Part shown: positions 22,580 to 30,047 of the stretch, in pieces
Layout of the letters: every line of letters begins with the position of its first letter
Position numbering within the stretch: the stretch's first letter is position 1
NCBI GenBank assembly: GCA_029259655.1
Contig: JAJDET010000024.1
Location: forward strand, 1-37,194
DNA length: 37,194 bases
Reading direction: 5' to 3'
Origin: Planctomycetota bacterium
GTDB taxonomy: Bacteria > Planctomycetota > UBA1135 > GCA-002686595
Position numbers and translations under genes: made by a program
The notes under the pieces: generated by a model
Told to the model about the DNA's origin: nothing
What the model saw: the letters and a program-made list of their open reading frames with translations, nothing else
The model's database searches: none

Positions 22580-24475
22580 GTGGCGAAGAGCGGACCCTAT
22601 CGGGAGCTGACCGTCCTCGGCGTCGTATTCGCCGTGATCGTGGGGGCGATCCTCAACATGGGGATCTGCTACTCGGGCCTCCAGATCGGTTTCACGATCG
22701 TGGGCTCGACCGTGGCGGCCGTCCTCGGCTTCGGGCTCCTGCGCGGCCTGTTCCGCGGGGTGTTCGGGATGAAGCAGGTCGGCTCGATCCTGGAGGTGAA
22801 CATCTTCCAGACGGTCGCCTCGAGCGTGAACACGGTCAACGCCGGGGTGATCTTCACGGTGCCGGTGCTCTTCCTCCTGGGGATGGACGCCGACATCGAC
22901 CGGACGGCGCTGATCCTCGCGACGATGGCCGGCTCGATGCTGGGCGTCGTGATGATCATCCCCATGCGGAAGCAGATCATCGACTTCGAGCGGCTGCGAT
23001 TCCCCGAGGGCGTGGCGACGGCGACCATCCTCAAGTCACCGGGGGCGGGCATCCAGAAGGCGAAGCTGCTGTTCATCAGCATCCTGATCTCGGCCGTTGT
23101 GCTCACGCTGACGAAGATCCCGTACTCGCTCGACTTCGAGCACGGGTTCGCCTTCGTGAATGAAGGAACATTGCTCCCGAGCTACTTCGGGATCGGCGAG
23201 CTCCTCGGTCTCCCGTCCGGGTTCCGCTTCATCTTCGCCCTCAGTCTCCTGAGCCTCGGCGCCGGCTACCTCGCGGGGAAACACGGGCTCGTCATCCTCT
23301 ACGGGACGCTGCTCAACTTCTGGGTCCTCATCCCGCTCTGCCTCGCACTCGGCTGGGTACCGACGGAGTTCGCGAACTTCGACTTCTTCGCGAACGGAGA
23401 AGCCGACTACCTGCGGGCCGACGAGCTCGACGGGGCGTTCGCGATCTTCACGTCGCGCAACGTCGGGATCGGGATGATCCTCGGCGGCGCCATCGCCGGC
23501 ATCGTCGTCGCGATGCCCGCGCTCAAGGCCGCTCTGCAGAGCCTGAAGTCGACGCCCGGAGGAGGCCAGCGCGAAGAGGTCTCGATGTCCGTCCTGAACG
23601 TCGGGCTCGCGGTCGGGATCACGCTCCTCTTCTTCGCGGCGAAGCTAGCGGGCGGTGAAAACGTCTCGTGGGGCACCGCGGTCGTCGTCGCCCTCGTGGG
23701 CGGAGCCTGGCTGTGGCTGGCCGGCCTCGTGGTCGCCCAGACGACGGGGCGCACGGACTGGTCTCCCCTCTCCGGCCTCGCGCTCATCGCGATCGCCATC
23801 CTGATGGGGATCATGGGCACAGACGACGCGCTCATCGTGCCGGCCGTGACGATCGGCGCGGCGATCTGCGTCGCGACGTCGATGTGCGCCGACATGATGG
23901 CGGACCTGAAGACCGGGTACCTGGTCGGCAGCAAGCCCATCAAGCAGCAGGTGGCCCAGATCGCGACGTGCTGGATCGGGCCGCCGGTCGCGCTCATGAC
24001 GGTGCTGCTCCTGTGGAACGCCTACGGCTTCGGACCCGACCAGGCGACGATCGTGCACGAGCGACTGGTGGAGAGTGGACAGGCCGTGGCGCTCGCGGAG
24101 GGTGAGGTCGCGCAGCTTCCCGCGGGCTATCCGGAGCTCGGCGCGCCGCAGGCCGGCGCCCTGAAGGCCGCGATCAACATCGTCCAGTCGGGAGACGTCG
24201 CGCTCGGGAAGTACCTGACGGGCGCGACGCTCGGCCTGGTCATCTCCCTGCTGGTGTCGCCGGGATTGGGGGTGATGGTCGGGCTCTCCCTCTACTTGCC
24301 GTTCGAGTACATGATCGTCTTCGGGCTCGGAGGGATCATCAGCATCATCGTCACGCGCATGAAGGGCGCGCGCTGGGCCGAGGACAAGGGTGTCCCGGTC
24401 GCGGCGGGACTCATCGTTGGAGACGCGCTGGTCGGCATCGCCGACGCCGTCATCAAGGTCGCGAGCTCGATCTAG
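22580..24475 (+). CDS. OPT family oligopeptide transporter
   Basis: A 631-aa polytopic protein with about 15 hydrophobic segments. It opens with YRELTVLGVVFAVIVGAILN and MGICYSGLQIGFTIVGSTVA, the typical OPT first helices, and has later conserved-looking parts such as FPEGVATATILKS, ATSMCADMMADLKTGYLVG, PIKQQVAQ, and an end with VAAGLIVGDALVGIADAV. OPT proteins import small peptides or metal chelates across the inner membrane using the proton gradient. GTG 22580 is well supported by AAAGGAGG five bases upstream; the more upstream open frame has no membrane segment. The next gene begins 11 bases downstream and is probably cotranscribed. Confidence 0.93.
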   Translation: MAKSGPYRELTVLGVVFAVIVGAILNMGICYSGLQIGFTIVGSTVAAVLGFGLLRGLFRGVFGMKQVGSILEVNIFQTVASSVNTVNAGVIFTVPVLFLLGMDADIDRTALILATMAGSMLGVVMIIPMRKQIIDFERLRFPEGVATATILKSPGAGIQKAKLLFISILISAVVLTLTKIPYSLDFEHGFAFVNEGTLLPSYFGIGELLGLPSGFRFIFALSLLSLGAGYLAGKHGLVILYGTLLNFWVLIPLCLALGWVPTEFANFDFFANGEADYLRADELDGAFAIFTSRNVGIGMILGGAIAGIVVAMPALKAALQSLKSTPGGGQREEVSMSVLNVGLAVGITLLFFAAKLAGGENVSWGTAVVVALVGGAWLWLAGLVVAQTTGRTDWSPLSGLALIAIAILMGIMGTDDALIVPAVTIGAAICVATSMCADMMADLKTGYLVGSKPIKQQVAQIATCWIGPPVALMTVLLLWNAYGFGPDQATIVHERLVESGQAVALAEGEVAQLPAGYPELGAPQAGALKAAINIVQSGDVALGKYLTGATLGLVISLLVSPGLGVMVGLSLYLPFEYMIVFGLGGIISIIVTRMKGARWAEDKGVPVAAGLIVGDALVGIADAVIKVASSI

Positions 24476-24486
24476 CGGAGGCCGAC

Positions 24487-25059
24487 GTGAAGCTTCTCAT
24501 CAACCTCATCCTCGTCGCGGGCTTCTGCCTGGGAACGGTCGGTGCCGCGGGGTTCCACGTCCCGATGGATGCCGAGTTCCTCGAAGCCCACCCCGATGCG
24601 GGCACCGAGCCCCTGGCCTGGCCGCTCTTCGGCGTCGGGCTCGGGCTCGTCTTCGTCGGCGGGTACCTGAGCAGGCTAGAGCGCAAGGCGCTGGTCTCCG
24701 GCGATGGCGAGAACGGCGGCCTCAAGGGCCAGGCGGCCGCACTCCTCGAGACCATCCGCGACCACGTCGTCGAGCTCGACGAGAAGAAGGCCGAGCTCTC
24801 GAGCGAGGAGGTCCGCGAACGGATCGACCACCTGCTCGCGAACGATTACTTCGACCTGACGTCGAAGAACGAGGAGCTGGCCGGACTGCTCGGCTTCAGC
24901 GACTACGCCCGGGTCTGGGAGGGCGTCGCGATCGCGGAGCGTCTGCTCGCCCGCACCTGGAGCATGGCGACCGACGGGTATCTCGAGCAGGGGCTGCTGG
25001 AGCTGCCCCGCGCGCGACAGCAGCTCGAGCACTCGGCCTCGGTCATGAGCTCGCTCTAG
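24487..25059 (+). CDS. Small membrane protein downstream of the OPT transporter
   Basis: A 190-aa protein with two N-terminal membrane segments (about residues 3-22 and 43-62) separated by a short acidic loop, then a soluble charged helical tail of about 125 residues (LLETIRDHVVELDEKKAELS and onward). No family is recognised. The GTG start with GGAGG just upstream and the 11-base gap after the OPT gene indicate an operon, so it may be an accessory subunit or regulator of the transporter; this is inference from context. Its TAG stop shares CTAG with the convergent S1 protein gene. Confidence 0.8.
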   Translation: MKLLINLILVAGFCLGTVGAAGFHVPMDAEFLEAHPDAGTEPLAWPLFGVGLGLVFVGGYLSRLERKALVSGDGENGGLKGQAAALLETIRDHVVELDEKKAELSSEEVRERIDHLLANDYFDLTSKNEELAGLLGFSDYARVWEGVAIAERLLARTWSMATDGYLEQGLLELPRARQQLEHSASVMSSL

Positions 25060-26198
25060 TCGGCTCGCTCACGATCCCCGTCGAGTGCCTCGCGCAGCTT
25101 GCGTGCAAGAGTGCCCTCGTCCCGATCCTCGCGCTCCCCGTTCAGCGCCTCGAGCGTCGCGAGATCGTCCGCGTCCATGGGCGCGAGGCAGCGCCCGTCC
25201 TCGCCGAGCAAGGACAGCGCCAGACGCTCCTCGGCCGCCGACACGGACACGACGCGCAGGGCGAGGCTCGCGCCGGGCTTGGCGACGACGTGCAGCGGCT
25301 CGTTCGGCCCGAGCCCCGTCTCCGAACGGTGCAGGAGTCCCTCGACCCCGGGGCGCACGCGGACGAAGGCGCCGTAGTCCGCGAGGCGTGTCACGACGCC
25401 CTCGAGCACCGCTCCCGACGCGACCTCGCGCGCGAGCGCGCTCCACGGGCTCTCGGTCATCTGCTTGAGCCCGAGACCGATGCGCTTCCCCCCCTGCTTG
25501 ACGTGCAGGACCTTGGCGTCGACGGAGTCGCCCTTCTTCAAGAGGTCGCCCGGGTGCGAGACACGCTCCCAGGCGAGGTTCGAGACGTGGATCATCCCCT
25601 CGAGCCCATGGCCGAACCGCACGAAGACGCCGTAGTCCTCGACGCGCGAGACGCGGCCCTGAACGACGGCTCCGGGTGCCAGGGAGCCGAGCTCGCGCCC
25701 CCGTGCGCTCTCGCGCTCGCGCTGCAGCACGAGCTTGCGGGAGACCGAGCAGCGCTGCCGCTCCGGGTCCACCTCGGTCACCTCGCACATGAGCACCTTG
25801 CCGACCAGCACCTCGGGATCGTCGCTCCGCTCCAGCCCGGTCTGGGACTTCGGCAGGAACGCGTGCAGCGGCCCGATGCGAACTTCCAGCCCCCCGGGCT
25901 GCGGGCGCACGACGCGCGCCTGCACGAGCGAGCCGGGCTCCATGTCCTCCCAGGTCCCGAGCACGGGCTCTTCCACGAGCGAGAGCGCCCACAGGCCCTC
26001 TTCCTTCCCGCGCAGGGTGAAGCGGTGCTCGTCACCGACCGCCGGGTCACGCGAGAAGGCGGCGCGCGCGATCACGCCCTGCATGCGCGGCCCGAGCTCG
26101 ACGAACACGTCGCCCTCGTCGATCCCGACGATCGTCCCGTCCACGACGCGCAGGGTGTGCGCGCCGCGGTCGGGGATCTCCTCCGGCCGCGGACGCAT
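25056..26198 (-). CDS. S1 RNA-binding domain protein with four S1-like repeats (paralogue A)
   Basis: A 380-aa protein of about four consecutive S1 OB-fold repeats. The first is GTIVGIDEGDVFVELGPRMQ, the second contains PLHAFLPKSQTGL, the third PGAVVQGRVSRVEDYGVFVR with EGMIHVSNLAWERV, and the fourth GVVTRLADYGAFVRVRPGVE. The third and fourth are the most canonical. The tail is short and charged. It is clearly a paralogue of the protein at 35811-37028 (same order, same GKRIGLGLKQM/GKRIGLGMKQL segment). By family knowledge such proteins bind mRNA or ribosomes. It is shorter than ribosomal protein S1 of Proteobacteria (six repeats). The ATG at 26198 is the start. It is convergent with the OPT operon and 21 bases downstream of the DUF502 gene. 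Confidence 0.88.
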   Translation of the reverse strand: MRPRPEEIPDRGAHTLRVVDGTIVGIDEGDVFVELGPRMQGVIARAAFSRDPAVGDEHRFTLRGKEEGLWALSLVEEPVLGTWEDMEPGSLVQARVVRPQPGGLEVRIGPLHAFLPKSQTGLERSDDPEVLVGKVLMCEVTEVDPERQRCSVSRKLVLQRERESARGRELGSLAPGAVVQGRVSRVEDYGVFVRFGHGLEGMIHVSNLAWERVSHPGDLLKKGDSVDAKVLHVKQGGKRIGLGLKQMTESPWSALAREVASGAVLEGVVTRLADYGAFVRVRPGVEGLLHRSETGLGPNEPLHVVAKPGASLALRVVSVSAAEERLALSLLGEDGRCLAPMDADDLATLEALNGEREDRDEGTLARKLREALDGDRERAD

Positions 26199-26219
26199 GG
26201 CGGCAAGATAACCGGGGCG

Positions 26220-26828
26220 CTACTCCGCCGCGTCCTTGTTCGCGGCCTCGCTGCCGGTCACGCCGCCGGAGACGATCAGCGTCATGAAGCGACCGGGGTC
26301 GACCTCGAGCGGCGTCACGCGGTCCGCGGGCACCAGGATCAGGTTGCCGGCGACGTTGTAGGACTGCGGGCAGTAGACGGCGATCTTGCCCTCGAGCCCG
26401 GGAGCGTCGAGCTTGGAGCGCGTGATGAACCCGAGCACCTTGACGTCCTGGTCGGGGATCAGGTCCACGACGACGGGCCGGTCGAACTTGCGCTCGTCAC
26501 CGACGAACGCACCGACCACCTCTTTCGTGGTGTGGTACAGGAGCTTGAGCACCGGCACCTTCTCGATCATCCGATCGAGAAGCTTGAAGACGCGCGCACC
26601 GAGCCGGTTGGAGGCGAGGACGCCGACGGCCCAGATGCCGAGCGCGGTGAGCAACAGCCCGAAGCCGGGGAACGTGCCGACGCCGGGGAACTCCTCGAGG
26701 CCGAAGGTGGCCGCGATCAGCGTGTCGAAGAACTGAACGGGCAGCCAGACGAGGTAGAGCGTCGTGACGACGGGCACGACGATCACGAGGCCTTTGAGGA
26801 AGTCTTTGGCGATCCTGCGCACGAGCAC
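26220..26828 (-). CDS. DUF502 family membrane protein
   Basis: A 202-aa protein. Two membrane segments (about residues 10-32 and 50-72) are followed by a soluble domain with the family hallmarks: VPVLKLLYHTTKEVVGAF, FDRPVVVDLIPDQDVKVLGF and GFMT-like PGRFMTLIVSGG near the end. The membrane part reads FLKGLVIVVPVVTTLYLVW, a typical DUF502 opening. Function is not established for the family. It starts at GTG 26828 without a clear Shine-Dalgarno and is followed closely by the S1 protein gene, likely in one transcript. Upstream lies a hexamer inverted-repeat unit and then glnA. Confidence 0.85.
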   Translation of the reverse strand: MLVRRIAKDFLKGLVIVVPVVTTLYLVWLPVQFFDTLIAATFGLEEFPGVGTFPGFGLLLTALGIWAVGVLASNRLGARVFKLLDRMIEKVPVLKLLYHTTKEVVGAFVGDERKFDRPVVVDLIPDQDVKVLGFITRSKLDAPGLEGKIAVYCPQSYNVAGNLILVPADRVTPLEVDPGRFMTLIVSGGVTGSEAANKDAAE

Positions 26829-26887
26829 CTAATCGAGCCCGAGCAGACCAACTGCCCGCACCCCCTTCAAGCAACGCAGTTCTTCTT

Positions 26888-26916
26888 CGTGCCCGTGCCC
26901 GTGCCCGTGCCCGGCG
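26888..26916. repeat. Left arm of second hexamer inverted repeat
   Basis: Four CGTGCC units followed by CGGCG match the left arm of the S23 cassette at 12274-12296 with one more unit. It is the inverted partner of 26981-27015. Confidence 0.9.
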
Positions 26917-26980
26917 GTGGGAGACGCCCCGAGTCGCGAGCGCCTCCCCCGGACGACCCCTCCCCGTCCCCGCACCCCGT

Positions 26981-27015
26981 CGGGCACGGGCACGGGCACG
27001 GGCACGGGCACGGGG
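26981..27015. repeat. Right arm of second hexamer inverted repeat
   Basis: Five CGGGCA units end in CGGGG. It has the same sequence and phase as the right arm of the S23 cassette at 12658-12680. Confidence 0.9.
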
Positions 27016-27026
27016 TATCTGCCGGC

Positions 27027-28412
27027 CTAGTAGGCCGTCAGATACCGATCGACCTCCCAGGGATGCACGAACGCGATGTAGTCCTGCCACTCCTGGTGCT
27101 TGGCCTCGGCGTAGTGCTGCGAGATGTGCTCGCCGAGCGCGTCCTTCAGGACCGTGTCCTTCTCGAACTGCTCGATGGCCTCCCCGAGGTTGGCCGGCAG
27201 GCTCTTGATCTTGAGCCGCCCGCGCTCGCGAGCGCTCATCTCGTACACGTTGCCCGAGATCGGCGGCGGCGGTTCGATCTTGTTCCGCACGCCGTCCAGG
27301 CCGGCGGCCAGCATGGCCGCGAACGCCAGGTAGGGGTTGCAGGCCGGATCGGGCATGCGCAACTCGCAGCGGGTCCCCTCGCCGCGGCGCTCGGGCACGC
27401 GGATCAGGGGCGAGCGGTTCCGCATCGACCAGGCGAGGTGCGTCGGCGCCTCGTAGCCGGGGACGAGCCGCTTGTAGGAGTTCACGAGCGGGTTCGTGAC
27501 GGCGCAGAAGCCGCGGGCGTGCGCCAGGAGTCCACCGACGTAGTGGCGGAAGATGTCGGAGATCCCGCCGTGATCGGCCTTCTCGTCGTAGAACGCGTTG
27601 TCGCCGTCCTTGAAGAGCGACTGGTGACAGTGCATGCCCGAGCCGTTGCGGGCGTAGATCGGCTTCGGCATGAACGTCGCGTGGAGGCCCATCTCGCGCG
27701 CCGTGCGCCGCACGACGTAGCGGAAGGTCGCCAGGTTGTCCGCGACGGCGACGGCGTCGCCGTACTTGAAGTCGATCTCGTGCTGGCCGGGCGCCACCTC
27801 GTGGTGGGCCGCCTCGATCTCGAAGCCCATCGCCTCGAGGGCCAGGACGATCTCGCGCCTGCACTCCTCGCCGAGGTCCGTGGGCGCCAGGTCGAAGTAG
27901 CCCGCCCTGTCGTGCGTCTCGGTCGTCGCGTCGCCCTCGGGCGTGCGCTGGAAGAGGAAGAACTCCGCCTCGGGGCCGACCATCATCGAATAGCCGAGCG
28001 CCTTGGCCTCCTCGCATTGGCGCTTCAGCGCGAGCCGCGGGCAGCCGACGAACGGCGAGCCGTCGGGGTTCTTGACGTCGCAGATCAGACGCGCAACGCG
28101 CCCGTGGTCCTTTCCGCGCAGGCCGGAAGAGGGGAAGGGATCGATCTGGTAGGTCGCGTAGTCGGGCTGGAGCAGCATGTCCGACTCCTCGATGCGCGTG
28201 AACCCCTCGATCGAGGAGCCGTCGAAGAGGATCTCGCCGTCGAGCGCCTTCTCGAACTGACTGCCCGGCACCTCGACGTTCTTGTTGACACCCGTGATGT
28301 CCGTGAACTGCAGGCGGAGGAACCTCACGCCGTGCTTGTTCATGTGGCCGAGGATGTCCTTCTTGCTCATGGCCGTGTGGATCTCGTGCCAGGGCTCGAT
28401 GGCGATCTCCAT
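27027..28412 (-). CDS. glnA: Type I glutamine synthetase, GSI-alpha-like
   Basis: A 461-aa ATP-dependent enzyme making glutamine from glutamate and ammonium in the cytoplasm. Visible landmarks are RFLRLQFTDITGVNK, ILFDGSSIEGF, YQIDPFPSSG, VGPEAEFFLF, the HHEVAPGQHEIDF segment, GSGMHCHQSLF, NPLVNSYKRLVPGYEAP and the Arg-rich RCELRMPDPACNPYL. The region that carries the adenylylated tyrosine in GSI-beta (NLYDLP) instead reads GNVYEMSARERGRLKIKSLP, the shape seen in Bacillus/Thermotoga-type GSI-alpha. Control by adenylylation is therefore unlikely and feedback or transcriptional control is expected. ATG 28412 has AAGGAG eight bases upstream. The frame stays open to an ATG at 28619, but that extension has no family counterpart. 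A hexamer inverted repeat follows the stop. Confidence 0.96.
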   Translation of the reverse strand: MEIAIEPWHEIHTAMSKKDILGHMNKHGVRFLRLQFTDITGVNKNVEVPGSQFEKALDGEILFDGSSIEGFTRIEESDMLLQPDYATYQIDPFPSSGLRGKDHGRVARLICDVKNPDGSPFVGCPRLALKRQCEEAKALGYSMMVGPEAEFFLFQRTPEGDATTETHDRAGYFDLAPTDLGEECRREIVLALEAMGFEIEAAHHEVAPGQHEIDFKYGDAVAVADNLATFRYVVRRTAREMGLHATFMPKPIYARNGSGMHCHQSLFKDGDNAFYDEKADHGGISDIFRHYVGGLLAHARGFCAVTNPLVNSYKRLVPGYEAPTHLAWSMRNRSPLIRVPERRGEGTRCELRMPDPACNPYLAFAAMLAAGLDGVRNKIEPPPPISGNVYEMSARERGRLKIKSLPANLGEAIEQFEKDTVLKDALGEHISQHYAEAKHQEWQDYIAFVHPWEVDRYLTAY

Positions 28413-28776
28413 TCTGGTGCTCCTTGGATGCGTGGTGGTCGTGTCTCGTGACCGTCGCGGACCCGCTCCGGTGCGCGGGGGTGGACGAAAAGGCGAGGAT
28501 GCCGTCGAGCAGCGACCTGACAAGCTGTTTTTGCAGATTCCGCAGTTTCCGGACAACGACAGAGCTGAAATAAACCCCGACAAGGCCAGATCGTCCACAT
28601 CCATTTGCAATTTCGGCACCCACGACTCATCACACGGCTCCGAAGGCTCCTATTCGAGGTGCCCCGCGTACCGCATTTGACGGTCGCGGAGGGCTCGGGG
28701 AAGATGCCTCGTCCGCGGTCGACGGCCGAATCCGGCGAACCCGCGAAACCATCCCCTGCGCCCGGACACCCCCCCC
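28413..28776. other. Divergent intergenic region between glnA and the sigma/CHAT operon
   Basis: A 364-base stretch with no convincing gene. Bases about 28505-28625 form a conspicuous AT-rich pocket (runs such as TTTTTG and GAAATAAA) in otherwise GC-rich DNA, the likely place of the divergent promoters. I could not identify a clear -35/-10 pair, a sigma-54 site or a riboswitch. Confidence 0.5.
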
Positions 28777-29379
28777 GTGAACGAACACGCAGAAGGCCAG
28801 AGGGATCGCGAGCTCGTCGGGCAAGTCCTGGCGGGAGAGAACGCGGCGACCCAGGAGTTCGTAGAGCGCATGCGCTGCGTCCCCCGGATCCTGGCCGCCA
28901 AGAACGCCCGCTCGGGACGACCCCTTTCCCACGACGATCTCGCAGACCTCGCCCAGGAGGTGTTCTCGATCGTGTGGCGCAAGCTCTCGGAGTTCCGCGG
29001 CGAGGCACGGATCGAGGCCTGGGTCTACCCCTTCTGCCAGCTCCAGTACATGAACGCCCTGCGCAGGAACACACGCCGCCCGGCGCCCTTCGAGGTCGAC
29101 GGGGAGGACGCCGAGCCCGACGCGGCCGGAACCGCGGTACGCGGTGAAGGGCCCGAGGGGCTCGACCCGCTCGACGCGACCCACGTGCACGCCGCTCTGG
29201 AACGGCTCTCGGAGGCGGAGAAGGAGGTGATCCGGATGAAGCAATTCGACGACCTGACCTTCGATGAGATCGCCGCTCGCACGGGGATCTCGGTCAACAC
29301 GGCCAAGACTCGCTACTACCGCGGGCTCGTGCGGCTGCGGGATCTCCTGGCGCTCCGGTTCTCGGAGGAGGTGGCATGA
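28777..29379 (+). CDS. ECF RNA polymerase sigma factor of the CHAT operon
   Basis: A 200-aa ECF sigma factor. Region 2 includes DLADLAQEVFSIVWRKLSEF and ARIEAWVYPFCQLQYMNALR. Region 4 includes ALERLSEAEKEVIRMKQFDD and LTFDEIAARTGISVNTAKTR, the helix-turn-helix. The linker is long and acidic (VDGEDAEPDAAG). GTG 28777 is the upstream start that includes the first helix; it lacks a Shine-Dalgarno, so a leaderless or later start is possible. Its TGA stop overlaps the ATG of the next gene (ATGA), pairing it with a membrane anti-sigma protein and then a TPR-CHAT protein. Confidence 0.93.
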   Translation: MNEHAEGQRDRELVGQVLAGENAATQEFVERMRCVPRILAAKNARSGRPLSHDDLADLAQEVFSIVWRKLSEFRGEARIEAWVYPFCQLQYMNALRRNTRRPAPFEVDGEDAEPDAAGTAVRGEGPEGLDPLDATHVHAALERLSEAEKEVIRMKQFDDLTFDEIAARTGISVNTAKTRYYRGLVRLRDLLALRFSEEVA

Positions 29380-30047
29380 GCGAGAGAGACGACGTCCTGG
29401 CCCGCCTGCTCTCCGGAGAGCTCTCGGCGGAGGAAGAACCCGCGCGTTCCATGCTCGAGCGATCGCGCGAGCTCCGGTCCGAACTGGCCTCCCTCCGGGC
29501 AGCGATCGATCGCGTCGACGCGGCAGCCCGCGAAGAACACGAGATCCTGGAAGAGATCTCGGACCTCGCTCCCACGCCGGAGGAAGACCGCGTGATGGAG
29601 CGAGCCCGGGCCACTTTCGTTACGCCTCGAACGGCGCGGCCGATCGGGTCGATCTCGCTCCTCCCCATCGGAATGGCAGCCGCCGTCCTGCTCGCCATCG
29701 GTCTGTGGCTCGGCGGCATCGAGTCCCCCGCCGCACCGGAAGCGCCGGAGCGTGCGCCGCGCGTGCTCGGCTCCACCATCGTCCTGCTCGCACCGCTGGG
29801 TCCCGTCGCGGACTACGATGAGTTCCGCTGGGAGTTCACGCTCCGGCGAGGGCAAGCCTTCGAGGTCACGCTTTGGGACGACGAAACAGGTCAGGAGATC
29901 ACGACCAGCCCGCGCGTATTCGAACCGCGCTGGTCGCCGCCGGTCGTCTTCGAGCTGCCGCAGCGGCTGCGCTGGGAGGTCCACGTGCTCGACTCCTGGG
30001 GCAACCCCGTTTCGAGCGGCGTGGGCGAGGCCTCGCGCGCGCGCTGA
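29376..30047 (+). CDS. Membrane anti-sigma-like protein without zinc motif
   Basis: A 223-aa protein. The N-terminal cytoplasmic helical part (about residues 1-90; DDVLARLLSGELSAEEEPAR, then coiled helices) is followed by one membrane helix (about 95-114) and a strand-rich outer domain (DEFRWEFTLRRGQAFEVTLW, then RLRWEVHVLDSWGNPVSSG) like the fibronectin-type outer domains of some ECF partners. No H-x3-C-x2-C zinc motif is present. The ATGA overlap with the sigma gene and the topology make an anti-sigma role the best inference. Its stop TGA overlaps a CTG that may be the start of the CHAT gene. Its outer domain would share the periplasm with the exported CHAT protease, making it a candidate substrate. 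Confidence 0.82.
   Translation: MSERDDVLARLLSGELSAEEEPARSMLERSRELRSELASLRAAIDRVDAAAREEHEILEEISDLAPTPEEDRVMERARATFVTPRTARPIGSISLLPIGMAAAVLLAIGLWLGGIESPAAPEAPERAPRVLGSTIVLLAPLGPVADYDEFRWEFTLRRGQAFEVTLWDDETGQEITTSPRVFEPRWSPPVVFELPQRLRWEVHVLDSWGNPVSSGVGEASRAR

Larger units (their letters stand above)
26888..27015. mobile_element. Gene-less inverted-repeat unit related to the S23 cassette (MITE-like)
   Basis: This 128-base unit consists of two hexamer arms that are perfect inverted repeats over about 26 bases, enclosing a 64-base C-rich core without a credible gene. It fills most of the gap between glnA and the DUF502 gene and begins 12 bases after the glnA stop. As RNA it would fold into a long hairpin, so it could also act as a glnA 3' structure. 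Confidence 0.45.

Noticed and set aside
26829-27011. 60-codon leftward frame with Val-Pro and His-Gly repeats in the gene-less hexamer unit
   Set aside because: The repeats are just translations of the hexamer arms; there is no ribosome binding site and no independent coding evidence.
26888-27015. Possible CRISPR array from the regularly repeated hexamers
   Set aside because: The repeats are contiguous six-base units in inverted arms with no spacers, and no cas genes are present; the CHAT gene alone does not make a CRISPR locus.
24390-28451. Rightward open frame of about 1350 codons across the S1, DUF502 and glnA genes
   Set aside because: It runs antisense to three genes with strong family motifs, and its translation is low-complexity shadow sequence.
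28413-28619. 69-residue N-terminal extension of glnA
   Set aside because: The AT-rich stretch looks intergenic, glutamine synthetases do not have such a leader, and AAGGAG precedes the ATG at 28412.
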